A stretch of DNA of 64,000 nt from Trichopria drosophilae (GCA_030407085.1 CM059586.1:36815501-36879500); one strand, 5' to 3'. Counted from the first letter of the stretch, positions 48,164 to 60,671 are shown. Numbers and translations: made by a program. Notes: generated by a model from the letters alone, not told the origin.

Positions 48164-50960
48164 ACATATGAGACATTCCATTACAAATCGAACACTTTTT
48201 AGACGACTGTTTTTTAAATCGCTTGCAACTTTTTTTACGTGTTCTAGGGATAAAAAAAGTGGACACGTGTCACGGGAATTTTTTTTTAAATTTTTATTTT
48301 CTGAGATACCGGGATATTAATTTTTGACGTGATGCGTTTTATGCCTTTATTCAAACCTTCGTATCTCCTGTATTTTTAATCGAAATGAAACAAATTTTTT
48401 TTCATTTTGATGCTGAAAATCTCAGCTTTCTAATGCATATTTTTTCAATTAGTAAATTTGCAAACACAGCGCTGTAAATAACAAATTGATATTTCAAAAT
48501 TAATTTTGACATTGATGAACCAGGTTTGGGAAGTTAAAAATAGTACCATTGAATTCCTCGTCAAATTTCCTAAAAAAAAACATATTTTTCTGGAATGGTA
48601 TCTTTAAGTCCTGTATTCGAAAAAAATTAATTCTCCCGCGGGTCTCCTGCCTTCGCGGCGCGCGTGCTTCCGCAGCACCCGTCTGTATCACCCGCCGCAC
48701 TAACAAGGGAACCCTCCCAGGTGTGTCACACGGATTCGATTGAAACTTGGCACATCGAAAGGTCATCATAATTGATGACATTTGGCCTTTAAACTTGGTG
48801 CCATAAATCACAAGAAACAAAATGGCGGCTGATATATGACAAAAAATAAGAAAAAAATAAAAAATCGTCGAATTCGCTTGAAACTCGTTACTCGGGGGTT
48901 TTTGGGGTCGCTGAATACGAATATGATGTTGGATCTCAAAAATTCAAAATGGCGGACTCAACATGGCGGACGACTATTTTAAAAATAGCTCGTATTTGAT
49001 TAAAATTTGTTACTAGAGGATTTTTAGTATCGCTGAATTTCAAAAATACAGAATGTATATAGATGTAATTCCACTGTGACGTATGAATATCATATAAAAA
49101 TCAAGCATAGCCAATCCAAATATTTAGGAAAGTAAAACTTGAAATGGACTTCAAATAGTATTGAAAAAATATTAACTATCTGAGACCGTTTGGAAATAAA
49201 TTGACATTATATTTATTTAAATTAAAATAAAAGTAAACTTAAACTCATACAATATTTACATTTTTTCACAGAATTCTTCTGTTACTCAATATAAGTTTTG
49301 CACATGTGCAGATCAGTAAAGAAATGATCTGCACAAAAACTTTGATAATGTTTATTAATCCTCGCAATGTTTTATCGCTTGTGTCACAAAATTTGGAAGA
49401 TCGTCAAGTTACCCAATAAATTTCAAATTCAATTTTACTTAAAAGTCATAATTCAGCAAATTCCAGCAGGAGCAACTTCTCTCGTACAGCCTCTGGATGT
49501 TTGGGGTTTCTGCCTGTGGAAAAATTATATGTGAAAAGTGGAGGATTTTAATATTCTCCACAACATTAATATCATTTTACACCAGCGAGACGATATGATA
49601 AAACTGCACGCTCTGGTCAATGGTCAGTTTTCTTCACCGCGATACAGATCAGTATTTCAATATAGTTGGTACAAAGCTGGTCTCGTTGAAAATAGACCCG
49701 ATTTCTTCGAAAATCCTGTCCATTTTGCATTTATGGACACAGAAATACATTGCAGCAACTGTACCAGCATACAGATGGCGAAGTGCAGTTGGTGCAAAGA
49801 AAGTTTTTGTGCAGATCATTTCTTTACTGATCTGCACATGTGCAAAACTTATATTGAGTAACAGAAGAATTCTGTGAAAAAATGTAAATATTGTATGAGT
49901 TTAACTTTTATTTTAATTTAAATAAATATAATGTCAATTTATTTCCAAACAGTTTCAGATAGGTAATAATTTTTCAATACTATTTGAAGTCCATTTCAAT
50001 TTTTACTTTCCTAAATATTTGGATTGGCTATGCTTGATTTTTATATGATATTCATACGTCACAGTGGAATTACATCTATATATACATTCTGTATTTTTGA
50101 AATTCAGCGTCAGTTTCGAATTCAGCGATAGTAAAAATCCTCTAGTAACAAATTTTAATCAAATACGAGCTATTTTTAAAATAGTCGTCCGCCATGTTAA
50201 GTCCGCCATTTTGAATTTTTGAAATCCAACATCATATTCGTATTCAGCGACCCCAAAAACCCCCGAGTAACGAGTTTCAAGCGAATTCGACGATTTTTTA
50301 TTTTTTTCTTATTTTTTGTCATATATCAGCCGCCATTTTGTTTCTTGTGATTTATGGCACCAAGTTTAAAGGCCAAATGTCATCAATTATGATGACCTTT
50401 CGATGTGCCAAGTTTCAATCGAATCCGTGTGACACACCTGGGAGGGTTCCCTTGTTAGTGCGGCGGGTGATACAGACGGGTGCCGCGGGAGAATTAATTT
50501 TTTTCGAATACAGGACTTAAAGATACCATTCCAGAAAAATATGTTTTTTTTAGGAAATTTGACGAGGAATTCAATGGTACTATTTTTAACTTCCCAAACC
50601 TGGTTCATCAATGTCAAAATTAATTTTGAAATATTAATTTGTTATTTACAGCGCTGTGTTTGCAAATTTACTAATTGAAACATTTGCATTAGAAAGCTGA
50701 GATTTTCAGCATCAAAATGAAAAAAAAATTTGTTCCATTTTGGTTAAAAATACAGGAGATACGAAGGTTTGAATAAAGGCATAAAACGCATCACGTCAAA
50801 AATTAATATCCCGGTATCTCAGAAAATAAAAATTTAAAAAAAAATTCCCGTGACACGTGTCCACTTTTTTTATCCCTAGAACACGTAAAAAAAGTTGCAA
50901 GCGATTTAAAAAACAGTCGTCTAAAAAGTGTTCGATTTGTAATGGAATGTCTCATATACG
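48164..50960. mobile_element. 2.8-kb palindrome enclosing a pogo-like transposase fragment
   Basis: The left arm (about 48164-49343) and right arm (about 49799-50960) match closely over about 1.15 kb. The left arm has an extra block of about 30 bp in the GC-rich part (near 48640-48675). The arms include CGTGACACGTGTCC-type, GGAACCCTCCCAGGTGTGTC and AAAATGGCGG module blocks. The 455-bp centre plus the start of the right arm code for the 3' end of a DDE transposase. The left arm therefore contains an inverted copy of the last ~18 codons of that gene, so the palindrome arose by inverted duplication of the transposon's 3' end. Confidence 0.85.
49451..49861 (+). pseudogene. pogo/Tigger-like (DDE superfamily) transposase, C-terminal fragment
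   Basis: The frame from 49451 to the TAA at 49859-49861 starts within IPAGATSLVQPLDVWGF, the block around the third catalytic region of pogo/Tigger-type DDE transposases (TSLxQPLD). A helical stretch with a KLHALVNGQFSSPR core follows, then WYKAGL, and a cysteine-rich tail with CSNC, CSWCKESFC and HFF...H...C spacing that suggests a zinc-binding end. One in-frame TGA (after KNYM, 49532-49534) and the absence of everything upstream make it a dead fragment. The last ~18 codons are duplicated in inverted form at about 49288-49343. Identification rests on remembered family motifs. Confidence 0.7.
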
Positions 50961-51728
50961 AGTTTGAACAATAATTTTAAGTACAAGCAGATCTATAGTC
51001 CTCTTTCTCAAGAAGTTTCCATAACAATAAAGAGTCGTTAATAAATTAGCGGATCATAGTATATCATAATTCAAAATGATTAATCGTGGTGTAACTTTTA
51101 TCGGTTAATAGAAATTCATAAAATGTCAGTTGGTTCCGCAGTTCCGCTACTGGACTTCAATTAATTTGAAAAACACAAGTAGAAAAAAATTACGGGAAAT
51201 CATGGACGTTCTCCACAGGCTTTACGACCGAACGTCATAATAAACTGATGATAGTTTATGATATCTGCCTGAAAATAGCCGCAATATAGTACAGTCGCTT
51301 GTGTATTCCAAGTTATCTCTTCCTGCGCTTGTACGAAATAATCGAATGCCAATAAAACGCACGGCGCGTAAAACGAGAGAAATTGTATATAAGTAGGTAA
51401 TAATACGTATAGTAGAGCATATTACCTTCTATTCATATTGTAAGGGCTATTTGTACTTTCAGTAATTCTTATAGTTAACCTTTTTTCATTCAATGAGCTA
51501 ATTCATCATTTGTTTATTACAAAAACTGTAAAGATTATACATATTATAGTATTACTGAAATTTCATAAATGAGAAAAATGATTACCTATTAATAACTATT
51601 TTTTATTCATTGTTTTGTGTTTTATATTTTTTTGTACAAATTTTCATTTATTTTAAGATTTGCTAGTTGTTAGTAATTTCCTTTATAATAGGGGTCAGTC
51701 TGTAAAGCAGCTATCTAAGCTGTGACTA

Positions 51729-51948
51729 GGGATGCGGGTCGAAAAATCGACAAATCAAAAGGCCGATAGGTCAAAAAACCGACAAATCAAAAAGGCGACA
51801 GGTCAAAAAACCGACACATAAAAAAATAGACACATTGTCAGGAGGACAATCATGTTTTTCTACTGTCGACTTTTCCATTGTCGGCTTTTTGATTATTGGG
51901 TTTTCGACCTGTAGGCTGTTTGATTTGTCGGTTTTTCGACCAGTACCC
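51729..51948. mobile_element. Hairpin of CCGACA / GTCGG blocks
   Basis: A 220-bp element whose left end GGGATGCGGGTCGAAAAATC mirrors the right end GGTTTTTCGACCAGTACCC. Inside are repeated AAAAACCGACAAATCAAAA type blocks. It belongs to the same family as 36536-36680 and probably 7697-8243. Confidence 0.75.
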
Positions 51949-52493
51949 GTGACTCGCCGGTGGCAGAGTAAATTGTATACGTCTAAATAGATGTTTCTTT
52001 TATGTAGACAATGTATTAAAAAAGTAAAAAAAAAATACGGCTTTGGCCTACAAAATAAATAGTGGCCAGTATTGGATACTGGTGTATAATATTTTTTCCT
52101 CGACATTTCGGGTACTTCGTGCTCTTTTTAAAGAGGCTATCGTACAAAAACAATGAAGAACATACATTTAAATATAATCATTTAAATCTCTTGAACTTAA
52201 TCATGATAATTATTAATAAATTTGAGTTAGATGATAATCAGAATAAAAGCTTCCTCTGTGTTGACAATCATAACCTATAAATCCTGTTACGGTTTATTAG
52301 CCATTGAGAAAATGTGTACTAAATTCTAGTATTTTAACAAGGACTTCAAAAGCAGCATAGAATTTCTTTTAATATTGTTTGGCTTCATGAGAAATTTTTC
52401 TTTTAAAAACTGTAATCGATTTTTCAACAATTTCAGATCGCAATTGTAGACTTTTTTCAATTGATTATAACTCGAAAATATTGATATTGTATC

Positions 52494-53673
52494 ATTTTTG
52501 GTAAACCTTTACAAAACGGGCATCCTCGCAAAAAAAAATTTAAGTACACTATTTGCATGTGATTTTGCCTGCTGATTACGAATATGATGATAAAAATTTG
52601 GGGTCGGACGTACTGAAGTCGCTATCTTGAAAAAACAGCCCAAAAACTGGTATTTTTGTAGTTTTTTGCATTTATTTTAAAAACTACTAATCTGATAAAA
52701 AAATGGTTTCAACAAAAAATGTAGAGTATAAAATTCTCTACAAAAAAGATACACTACTTTTTTTTCGAAATATCAACGATAAGATCGCAAATGAGTGCGG
52801 AACGTGCTCAAAATGAGGTTATGGATACTTTCATTATATTATGTATAGCGTTATATAGTGCCATAGTTACAGGGACACTGAATGCGCACATAGGTTTGAT
52901 CGTTACTCACACCTGGATGGTTCTGGGGCGAAGCCCCCCAGTACACAAGCATCTCCTAGGCTCACGCAGTGGTAATTAGAGAGACACATACTTCACATAG
53001 GTTCGATTGTTACAAACACTTATTGGTTGGAGGTTAGGCTAGTATAAAAACGGGGGGTGTGGGGCGGAGCCCCCCAGCACGCATGCACGTCTTAGATTCA
53101 CACAGTGGTAATTACAGGGACACGCACCTCACATGGGTTCATTTTTACAAACATCTGTTGGTTAGAGGTTACGAAAATGTGTGAAGTACATGTCCCTGTA
53201 ATTACCACTGTATGAGCCTAAGACGTGCATGCATGCTGGGGGGCTCCACCCCCCAGACTCCCCGTTATTATACTAGCCTAACCTCCAACCAATAAGTGTT
53301 TGTAACAATCGAACCCATGTGAAGTACGCGACCCTGTAATTACCACTGCGTGGGCTTAGGGAATTCGTCGCTGTTTTACGTGATGTCCTTTGCGATTACA
53401 AAAAAATGCATTCAACCTTTTTTATACAGAATTTCACGTTCTACATTTTTTGCTGGAAACATTTTTTCGTCTGAGGCTTAGTTATCAAAATAAATACAAA
53501 AAACTAAAAAAATACCCATTTTTTGGCTGTTTTTACAACATAGCGACTTCAATACGTCCGACCCCCAATTTTTATGATCATATTCGTAATCAGCGGGCAA
53601 AAATACATCGAAATAGTGTAGTTAATTTTTTGTTTGCGAGGATGCCCGTTTTGTAAAGATTTACCAAAAAATT
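52494..53673. mobile_element. Fold-back element with a nested GC-rich repeat core
   Basis: Outer arms of about 300 bp run from TTTGGTAAACCTTTACAAAA and GGGCATCCTCGC to the inverse at 53640-53673. The core (52796-53384) is a second fold-back of units about 130 bp long, each with GCCCCCCAGYACRCAWGC and CAGTGGTAATTA blocks: two units in direct orientation (52925, 53055), then two inverted ones (53179-53366). One insertion within another, or capture of a tandem unit, would explain this. Confidence 0.75.
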
Positions 53674-55504
53674 AATTTTAGATTCGACTAAATGTGATTA
53701 TTTTCACTTCATATAAACTTTAAAGCGTTGATTAATTAGAATTTACTTTTCAAAGTTCAGCGTAAAAGATCCAGATGAGCCACATGTGAAAGAATAATAA
53801 TAAATCTCTCTGTACAAAAATTTGCTTACTTCAAAAGTTGTTTAGTTATAAACAATTTGAAAAAAATCTGAATTTTCTAAAGAATTGAAACTATACCTAT
53901 TAAATCAGATTTAAATATTGTATTTCTGAAATCCCTATAGAATCTAATAATTTTAGTAAATTTGCCTATAGCCATTGCAGGAAAAACCTATGGAGGATAC
54001 AAAAATTGTCTGAAAAATATTTGAAATTGCATATAGTTCCAGTGTACACATATATTAAAATTGTTATATTGAAAAGCTTAAAAAGCTGGAGATATCATTC
54101 TACTAAGCATACCACTTTTATGATTTTTTTATGGTTATGGTTAAACAATTGCATACGGTCTAACATTATTGCTAGGAATTATTGCAAATTTCAAAATATG
54201 AATGTACAATCTATGGACTCTAAAAAGAATGCCGCAAAGGAATTCTAATAATAAACCCGCTAAACGGTTGTAATGCATTATACCATTTTTTTTTCTATAT
54301 TTCTATGGACGAAACGTGTTTTTTTATAATAAACAATATTTGTTTAAATCGTCGACAGAGGGAATTAGAACCTATAATTAATTAACAACTTTTAAGGAAA
54401 CATATGTAGCAGTGGAAAAGGTTCATTTGGAGACGATTCACACTCCAATGTTTTTACAAGTTGTTTCTTACTCATATATGGTGTTTTCCATCGAAAACCA
54501 TTTTGGAATTTTTCTTAATTATATTTTTTGTATGGTGACCGGCTAAACCAAGAATTATTTAAGAAAATTATGAAAATTGAAATCAAACGGTCGAGAAATA
54601 ATATTTGTTGCTTATGCAACTGTTTACGATATCATTTGTTTGTTAATTAAATAATATCGACAACAATATTGTGTATGTAGTAATCAATGGCAACATTATA
54701 GGTTTAAGGAAATTTAAAATAAGAATACTAGTCTCTACGATAATATATCTCCTATGATTTTTTTGTTTTCATCTTATACTACCAATAAATATTAACTTCT
54801 ATCAAAATTGTCAGATTTCTTCATCTTCCCGGACGATATCGTGCAATTACCTAAATATTATTAAAAAAAAAACATATTATCTAAGTCAATAGGTTTCCAG
54901 CAATCAGTGGTAATATACAGTATTATATAATTTATTGGTAGTAATAATTGTCCATAACAACATTCCAAGAGCAGAGAAAATAACACTCGTTCCAATAATT
55001 CCGTTTCTGTTCTTTTTAATACAATATAAGTGAAGAATTGTTATAGAGAAAACCATTCAATATTAAGAATTGCTAAAATAAGTAAAACAATATGTTAAAT
55101 CACTATTTTAAGCAAATAATGTAGACGAATACTTTATTTTATATTATACATTATATCTGTAATTAAATTGTATAATGCACGATTTTAATGAAGTAATCTT
55201 GAATAGAGGAGGGGGTATTTTAAAATGTAATTTTAACATGTAAGTAAAAATGAATACGAAGAGAAGAAATCTTTCAGCTGTTTTGTTTATTTTATTTCGC
55301 GCGATGTTTTCCTGTAATGATGAAGTAGAGCGAGCATCCTAACATAAGTATTTGTCCGTTGTTACAGAAAATAATATATAGGTACTGAAAATATTATTTT
55401 GCGTGCACCAAAGATATTTTTTTCAACTCCCTGTGCAAAATTGAATTTTGCACATTCCTTTTAGTGGCGAAGTGATTGATTTGCGCACAATACATCGCAT
55501 ACGA
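53674..55504. other. AT-rich intergenic DNA
   Basis: No supported feature. Frames such as 54006-54248 (+) are short and unrecognised. Confidence 0.55.
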
Positions 55505-55763
55505 TACACGGAGATAAATTTTGTTGTAAATTTTGCCATTCCAGATGCTAATTTTGGGGCAGACTTACAAAATGAGAAAAATTGCTATCCTTTATAATAA
55601 AAATTACCATAAGTTCTTAGAATTTATACTATTCAGACCTTAAAAATTACAACAAATCTAGTAATTTTTACCATAGATAATGGTAATTTTCTCCATTCTC
55701 CAAGACTGTCCCAAAATTACCATCTGAAATGGTAAAATTTCCAAGAACATTTTTCTTCGTGTA
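55505..55763. mobile_element. MITE, TIR TACACGRAGA
   Basis: The ends are TACACGGAGATAAATTTTG and AACATTTTTCTTCGTGTA. Inner mirror blocks follow (GCTAATTTTGGGGCAGACTT with AAGACTGTCCCAAAATTACC). The interior has repeated AATTACCAT / ATGGTAATTTT. Confidence 0.65.
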
Positions 55764-57914
55764 TGGCACGAAGTAGCCGACTTTCTTGTTTCACTAATAT
55801 AGCGAAATTATCCATTTTGCTATTTTTTGCCTAGATTTCCGCATACTGTGCTGTTCATTATGAATTAATTTATATATTAAAAAAATGACCGTTACAAATT
55901 GAATAAAAAATATTCCTTTAAAGAAAGTTTTTGATGTACCGTACAAAACTGAACCTTAAAATATGCGACAATTTTTTTGTACGTGCTTGGTAAATGTAAA
56001 GGTAGATGGGAATCGCGTATATCAAGCTGTGGCAGGAAGTTTGCAAAGTACCCACAGTAATCCCGTTTTATTGGACGCGCACGAAGAAGCCTTCATTCCG
56101 AGATGACAGGTACATTTAACGTGTAAAGGGACTCTGCCATAATGATTGACAGAAAGTCAATGCTTTTATACACGCGTAAACTATCGATGTACATATACTC
56201 ATTAAGAACTTGGATCCTCTTGTGTAAACATCAAATGTTTCCATTGCCAGTGGCAAATTAAAAGTGTGCATTATATACATATTTATTACTTGCTTTATTA
56301 CTTCCGCTATATTCTCCAACCTCGATTTACTATTATATTTTACTATTTCCTTTTCTCTTTACTTTTCCTGTTTATTTGTGTGATGCTTCTGTCGTCCTAC
56401 GTACAAAATACTCATTAATTCTTTTCTTTTAGCTGATACTCAATGATTGATAAATGGATCGTTAATTCTGATCATTGTGTTAAAAATTATGCAAGACTTC
56501 TGGATAATTTAATGGCTATGTGGTGTTAAACACGAGATGAGATTAATTAAATAAAAGTAATTTTGAATCTGTATATTTATATTTATAATATAGGTCGCAA
56601 TATAACAAAGTATCACTTCGTATAACATATTTATAAAATGAGTACACTTTATCTAATAAATTAGAAAATTATTTGAATAATAAAATCAAAACAAATTTGT
56701 GCAAAACCCTGGCATTAAATTTCAAATGCTTATAAAACAGTATTCTTTGTCAAATAATAAATTCCATTTTAATGTAAGTATTAGAATTTGTATTGAAAAC
56801 TGTTTTTTTGATATTTAACGAAAAGATAGTCAAGTTAATTACAGTCTAAATATTAAGACAGTAAGTCTTGTAATACCGGCCTTTTTTTGAAGGGAAATCT
56901 TTTTGAAGGAAGATCCATTTACAAACAAAATAAAGAAGAAATGTCAAAGGAGAGTTGGATGGTATTTTAAAAATGTAATTAAAAAGAACTTATTAAAACA
57001 TGAATTTTAATAAGCGTGTCTTACAGTACTAATTTTACATCCCTTATTAACACAATTATGCTGATTATGTCTCCATGCAAATATGTAAATCTTTCAAAAG
57101 ATCTCATTCCTTTAAAAAAAGAACAATTTTTCGATGTATTTGTATCTCCTGATTACGAAGATGACAATTTGGTCGGACATTTTCTGAAGAGGATTCAAAT
57201 AAGAATCATTAATGATCTCATCAAACTTTGCACTCAAAATTGGTGTCTTCAAAACCACATTTACATTAGTTAAATATCACGGTAACAAAAATTAACAACT
57301 TTTCTGAAATGTACTCTCTACATTCCTTAGAGTGAAGTTTGAGCCATTCTTTTATTAAGAGTGAAAAATTCACTCTACGAAGAGTGACATTTAACTCCAT
57401 CGAAAGTGAAAGACAAAACTCAATCCTAGCTGAGTGAGATAAGTGAAAAAACGCTTCATGAAAGAGAGTCACAATTTTCACACCAAGGAATTTAGAGAGT
57501 ATTAAAGCGAAAATCTCATGATAAAAACACAGTACAAAAGAATGGTTCAGCCGAAAGTTCTAAGTACATCCCAGGCAATCTGATGATACACTTCACTGTA
57601 ATCTTGGCCAAAACCTTTGACATCTTTTGAAGATCATGTTGATTTTATCTAGTAAAACCCCATTTTTTAACGAAAAGGAGAAGAACTGAATAATCCATTT
57701 TCAGAAATGGTCTTGGGAAAGCTACGGATATAATCCCCGGTTGATTTCGAGGACAACAAATGGTACATAGGATTGATTGTCACCTGTATGCCTGCATGGT
57801 TGTCCCTTTTGGGCAGATTTAACCACGTTTTTTCCCAAGTGTGGCGTGATTTTAGCACAAAAAAATACATCGGACTTCGCTTGTCAAAGTCAGACAAAAA
57901 GTAAAATTTCTTTC
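55764..57914. other. AT-rich intergenic DNA
   Basis: Several frames of 60-85 codons (56116-56319 minus, 57016-57273 plus, 57667-57897 minus) have no recognisable domain. The 57016-57273 frame (LSKDLIPLKKEQFFDVFV) is the most protein-like but unsupported. Confidence 0.45.
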
Positions 57915-59030
57915 GTCAGTGCCACCGAAAAGATTAGTAGCATTGATACCTAAGATTCAAAGTATTACGCTTACTTTCTGTAAATATAAGGCTTTGATGT
58001 TTGCTGATGGCTTACAAATTTTCCAAACAAGCTCATTAAATAAATTAAATGCTACCATTACTAAACTAACTTATGACGGCCAAGCTATAGCCGATTGGTC
58101 TGAGTTAAATGGTCTAACCTGAAATGAAGGTAAAATGCAAGCGATCATTTTTGGCTCTCCGCATAATCTTTCAAAGTTATAAAATTATCCTATTACACCG
58201 TTAGTTATCAATGACACTGTAATAACATTTTCTGGACCAGTCAAAGATCTAGGAGTTATCATGTCATTAGATCTTACTTGGAACAACCATCTAGCTAAAA
58301 TATCTCGTACAGTGTATGGTACCTTACATGCATTGAAATTTCGTGGTAACCTCCTTTCTCCTAACATTAAAAAACTTCTGGTGGAATCGTTGATTATGCC
58401 CCATATTGATTACGCTTGTTTGATTTACGATGATGCGTCCGAATATCTGAATGTTAAATTACAACGTCTCTCAAATAGTAACATTCGATTTATTTTTTCT
58501 CTTAAGCGTGATGCTCATATTACCCCTTGTCGTATAATAAGTTAAATTGGATGTCCATTAAGATGCGTCGGACTTATTTTCTAGGCACTTTAGCATACAA
58601 CATTTTTTCCACTAATACGCTCGGTTATTTACGCGAATCATTTCTCGATGTAAATGAAGACTTGCGTAGGTCTTCGCGTCTTCATTCTTCCGGTTTCCAT
58701 ACTCCACGTTGCCGAACTGCGACACGCGAAAAATAATTTACATTCTCGGTCATACAATTGTGGAACCTATTACCAGAAGATAGTAAATCGGTTGACACAA
58801 TTGTCACATTTAAGCGTAAATTAGCAGCATATTTATTTTTAAACAATATCGAGCGAGCAAAATTGTAATCGGGAGCGTACTTATTATCTTAGTTTATGTA
58901 CTTCGTATTCTTTGTTTTTTCACGAATATGCTTTATCTAATGTACTGTACCTTGCAATCTATAGCCATTATAATTTTGTTGTATATTATCACAAGACTAA
59001 TTAGTCATGGTATAATAAAGACATACATAA
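57915..59030 (+). pseudogene. LINE (CR1/jockey-like) 3' fragment with 3' UTR and tail
   Basis: A frame from 57919 carries the RT catalytic box as FADGLQIF (the second Asp of FADD is lost). It reads through two stops (near 58120 and 58180) into IVINDTVITFSGPVKDLGV-like and NNHLAKISRTVYGTLHALKF regions and DYACLIYDD. A frameshift near 58530 leads into LNWMSIKMRRTYFLGTLAYN, and after one more stop SVIQLWNLLPEDSK and FKRKLAAYLF, ending at TAA 58866-58868. This order is typical of the RT thumb and C-terminus of CR1/jockey-type LINEs. An AT-rich 3' UTR ends in AATAAAGACATACATAATAC. The 5' truncation, stops and frameshift make it inactive. It is related to the minus copy at 24034-24893. Confidence 0.85.
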
Positions 59031-59449
59031 TACATACAAATTCAAAGTATCCCATATTTTAGGGAATAAATTAATTTTTCGTCCAACTCTGGAATGAGCA
59101 TATATGGGGCCATCCGATAAGTCTAAAGTCTAGACGTAATCTATCTGTGGCCTAAAGTTTAGATGAAGTAACTTGTTCCACGTGAGAATTTATTAAAAAT
59201 AAGTAAATATGTGTGTGCTAACTCCTTAAAATATCTGTTTAAATGTAATATGGAAATACCAGAAATAGTTCTAGTGCCAAGATTATTTCTGATTATTTCC
59301 TTTTCGAAAACGATATGGATTAAAATGTATGTTAGCAGATTTTTAGCGTAAGTCATTACGTAGTTTTCACGTATACAGTCAGCAGATAACAAGTTTTCAC
59401 GGCGACAACGTATGAAAGTCTTCACCGCGCATTCGAAAAAAAGCGTTAA

Positions 59450-59963
59450 CCTTAAAACCGATTCAGGCGAAAGAGGCGAAAAAGAAGCAAACGTGCATTT
59501 CTCGCTAATGTGCCCAGAAAGAAAGTCAAATACAAATTAACTACGGAGGCTACTAAATTATGGCAGTTCGCGTGATGATAATGGCAAGAGCGCCGTTAAG
59601 CGACCAAGAAGAATCCACGCCGCGATCACAATTTCTGCGTGCGAGAATGACAGCGATCCGGAAAACCTTCAGGTTGGAATGAAAAGAGGAGTCGCTCTTA
59701 ATTTGATTGACACCATAGAAAAAAACTGGAAGTGTATCGCGATTCGAAAAAGAGAATATGCTGGCGGAGTTTCCATTCCGGTAGACGTTTTCCCGAACGA
59801 CGCGACGCTTCGTATCGAGGGAATCGACAACTCGATTGCTTACTGTGTACTAATCGCGCCTAGGGAAAGTCGAGTTCGGTTTACAAACTTGGACTTGTGT
59901 CAAACGTTTTCATTAACTGTCAGTCTTATTTGTTCAACAACTTTGAACTTATGTTCTAAATAA
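59450..59963 (+). other. GC-richer block with a 94-codon frame, unrecognised
   Basis: The block 59450-59900 is richer in CG dinucleotides than its surroundings. A + frame at 59679-59963 has coding-like composition in its first 75 codons (GGVSIPVDVFPNDATLRIEG, then LIAPRESRVRF). No family is recognised, and no partner exons were found. It could be an exon, a retro-copied fragment or regulatory DNA. Confidence 0.25.
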
Positions 59964-60408
59964 TGTTTTTCGCTAATTTGCATATGGGACATGAATTCAG
60001 AAATTAAATTACAGTATATGCCATTAGCAACCTGAATTGAATGTGCAAAAGTAAGAAAGAGAATTTTCAAGAATTTGAAAAGAATGCTTACTTTGGAGAA
60101 GTTGTTGGTTTCATTCAATAACACTTGATAAATTGTGAAAGCTTCGTTATAAATGCTACTAATTGTGTTTTAAATAGTATATAGTGTACGTAATTGTTTC
60201 TATATTACTGACAAAAGTTTACTTTTTATTTGCCTTTGACAAGCGAATCATCAAATAATATGCTTCAATATTAGGAGACGGAACAAATGAAAATGCGATA
60301 TGCAAATAAATCAGGTTTAAGCATGCTGAGCGATTGCTGGACGCTAAAATGAGAATGTAATTGATTTAGTAAATGAAAAAAAGTAAAAATTACAAGAAAT
60401 TCAAAATA

Positions 60409-60671
60409 CAGTAGAGTCTCGGAATATTTGCCTGCTGGGTTCCTCGCCTTCCCCTCACGTCTCTTTATATTTGTTAAAAGAAGGGGAGCGCCGCTTCTCC
60501 CACTCTCCTCCGTTGCGTTACGTTCGGGACGTCACAGCAGGCCCTTTCTGAGGCCCCAGCGCTCAAGGTGGGGGAAAAGAAAGGGGCGACAGACAAATAT
60601 AACGAAACGGAATTGGGAAAATATGCTGAGACATAAATATAACGAGACGCAAATATACTGGGACTCTACTG
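60409..60671. mobile_element. pogo/Tigger-type MITE with TA target duplication
   Basis: A 263-bp element with 5' end CAGTAGAGTCTCGGAATATT and 3' end mirroring it (ATATACTGGGACTCTACTG), an imperfect TIR of about 23 bases. It is flanked by TA at 60407-60408 and 60672-60673. Ends in CAGT with a TA duplication are typical of pogo/Tigger-like mariner relatives. The GC-richer interior opens a frame (60428-60703) that runs out of the element and is not a gene. Confidence 0.75.

Noticed and set aside
48500..48820. A 106-codon minus frame with a matching + frame at 50338-50520
   Set aside because: These are mirror frames in the arms of the 48164-50960 palindrome, with an indel between them.
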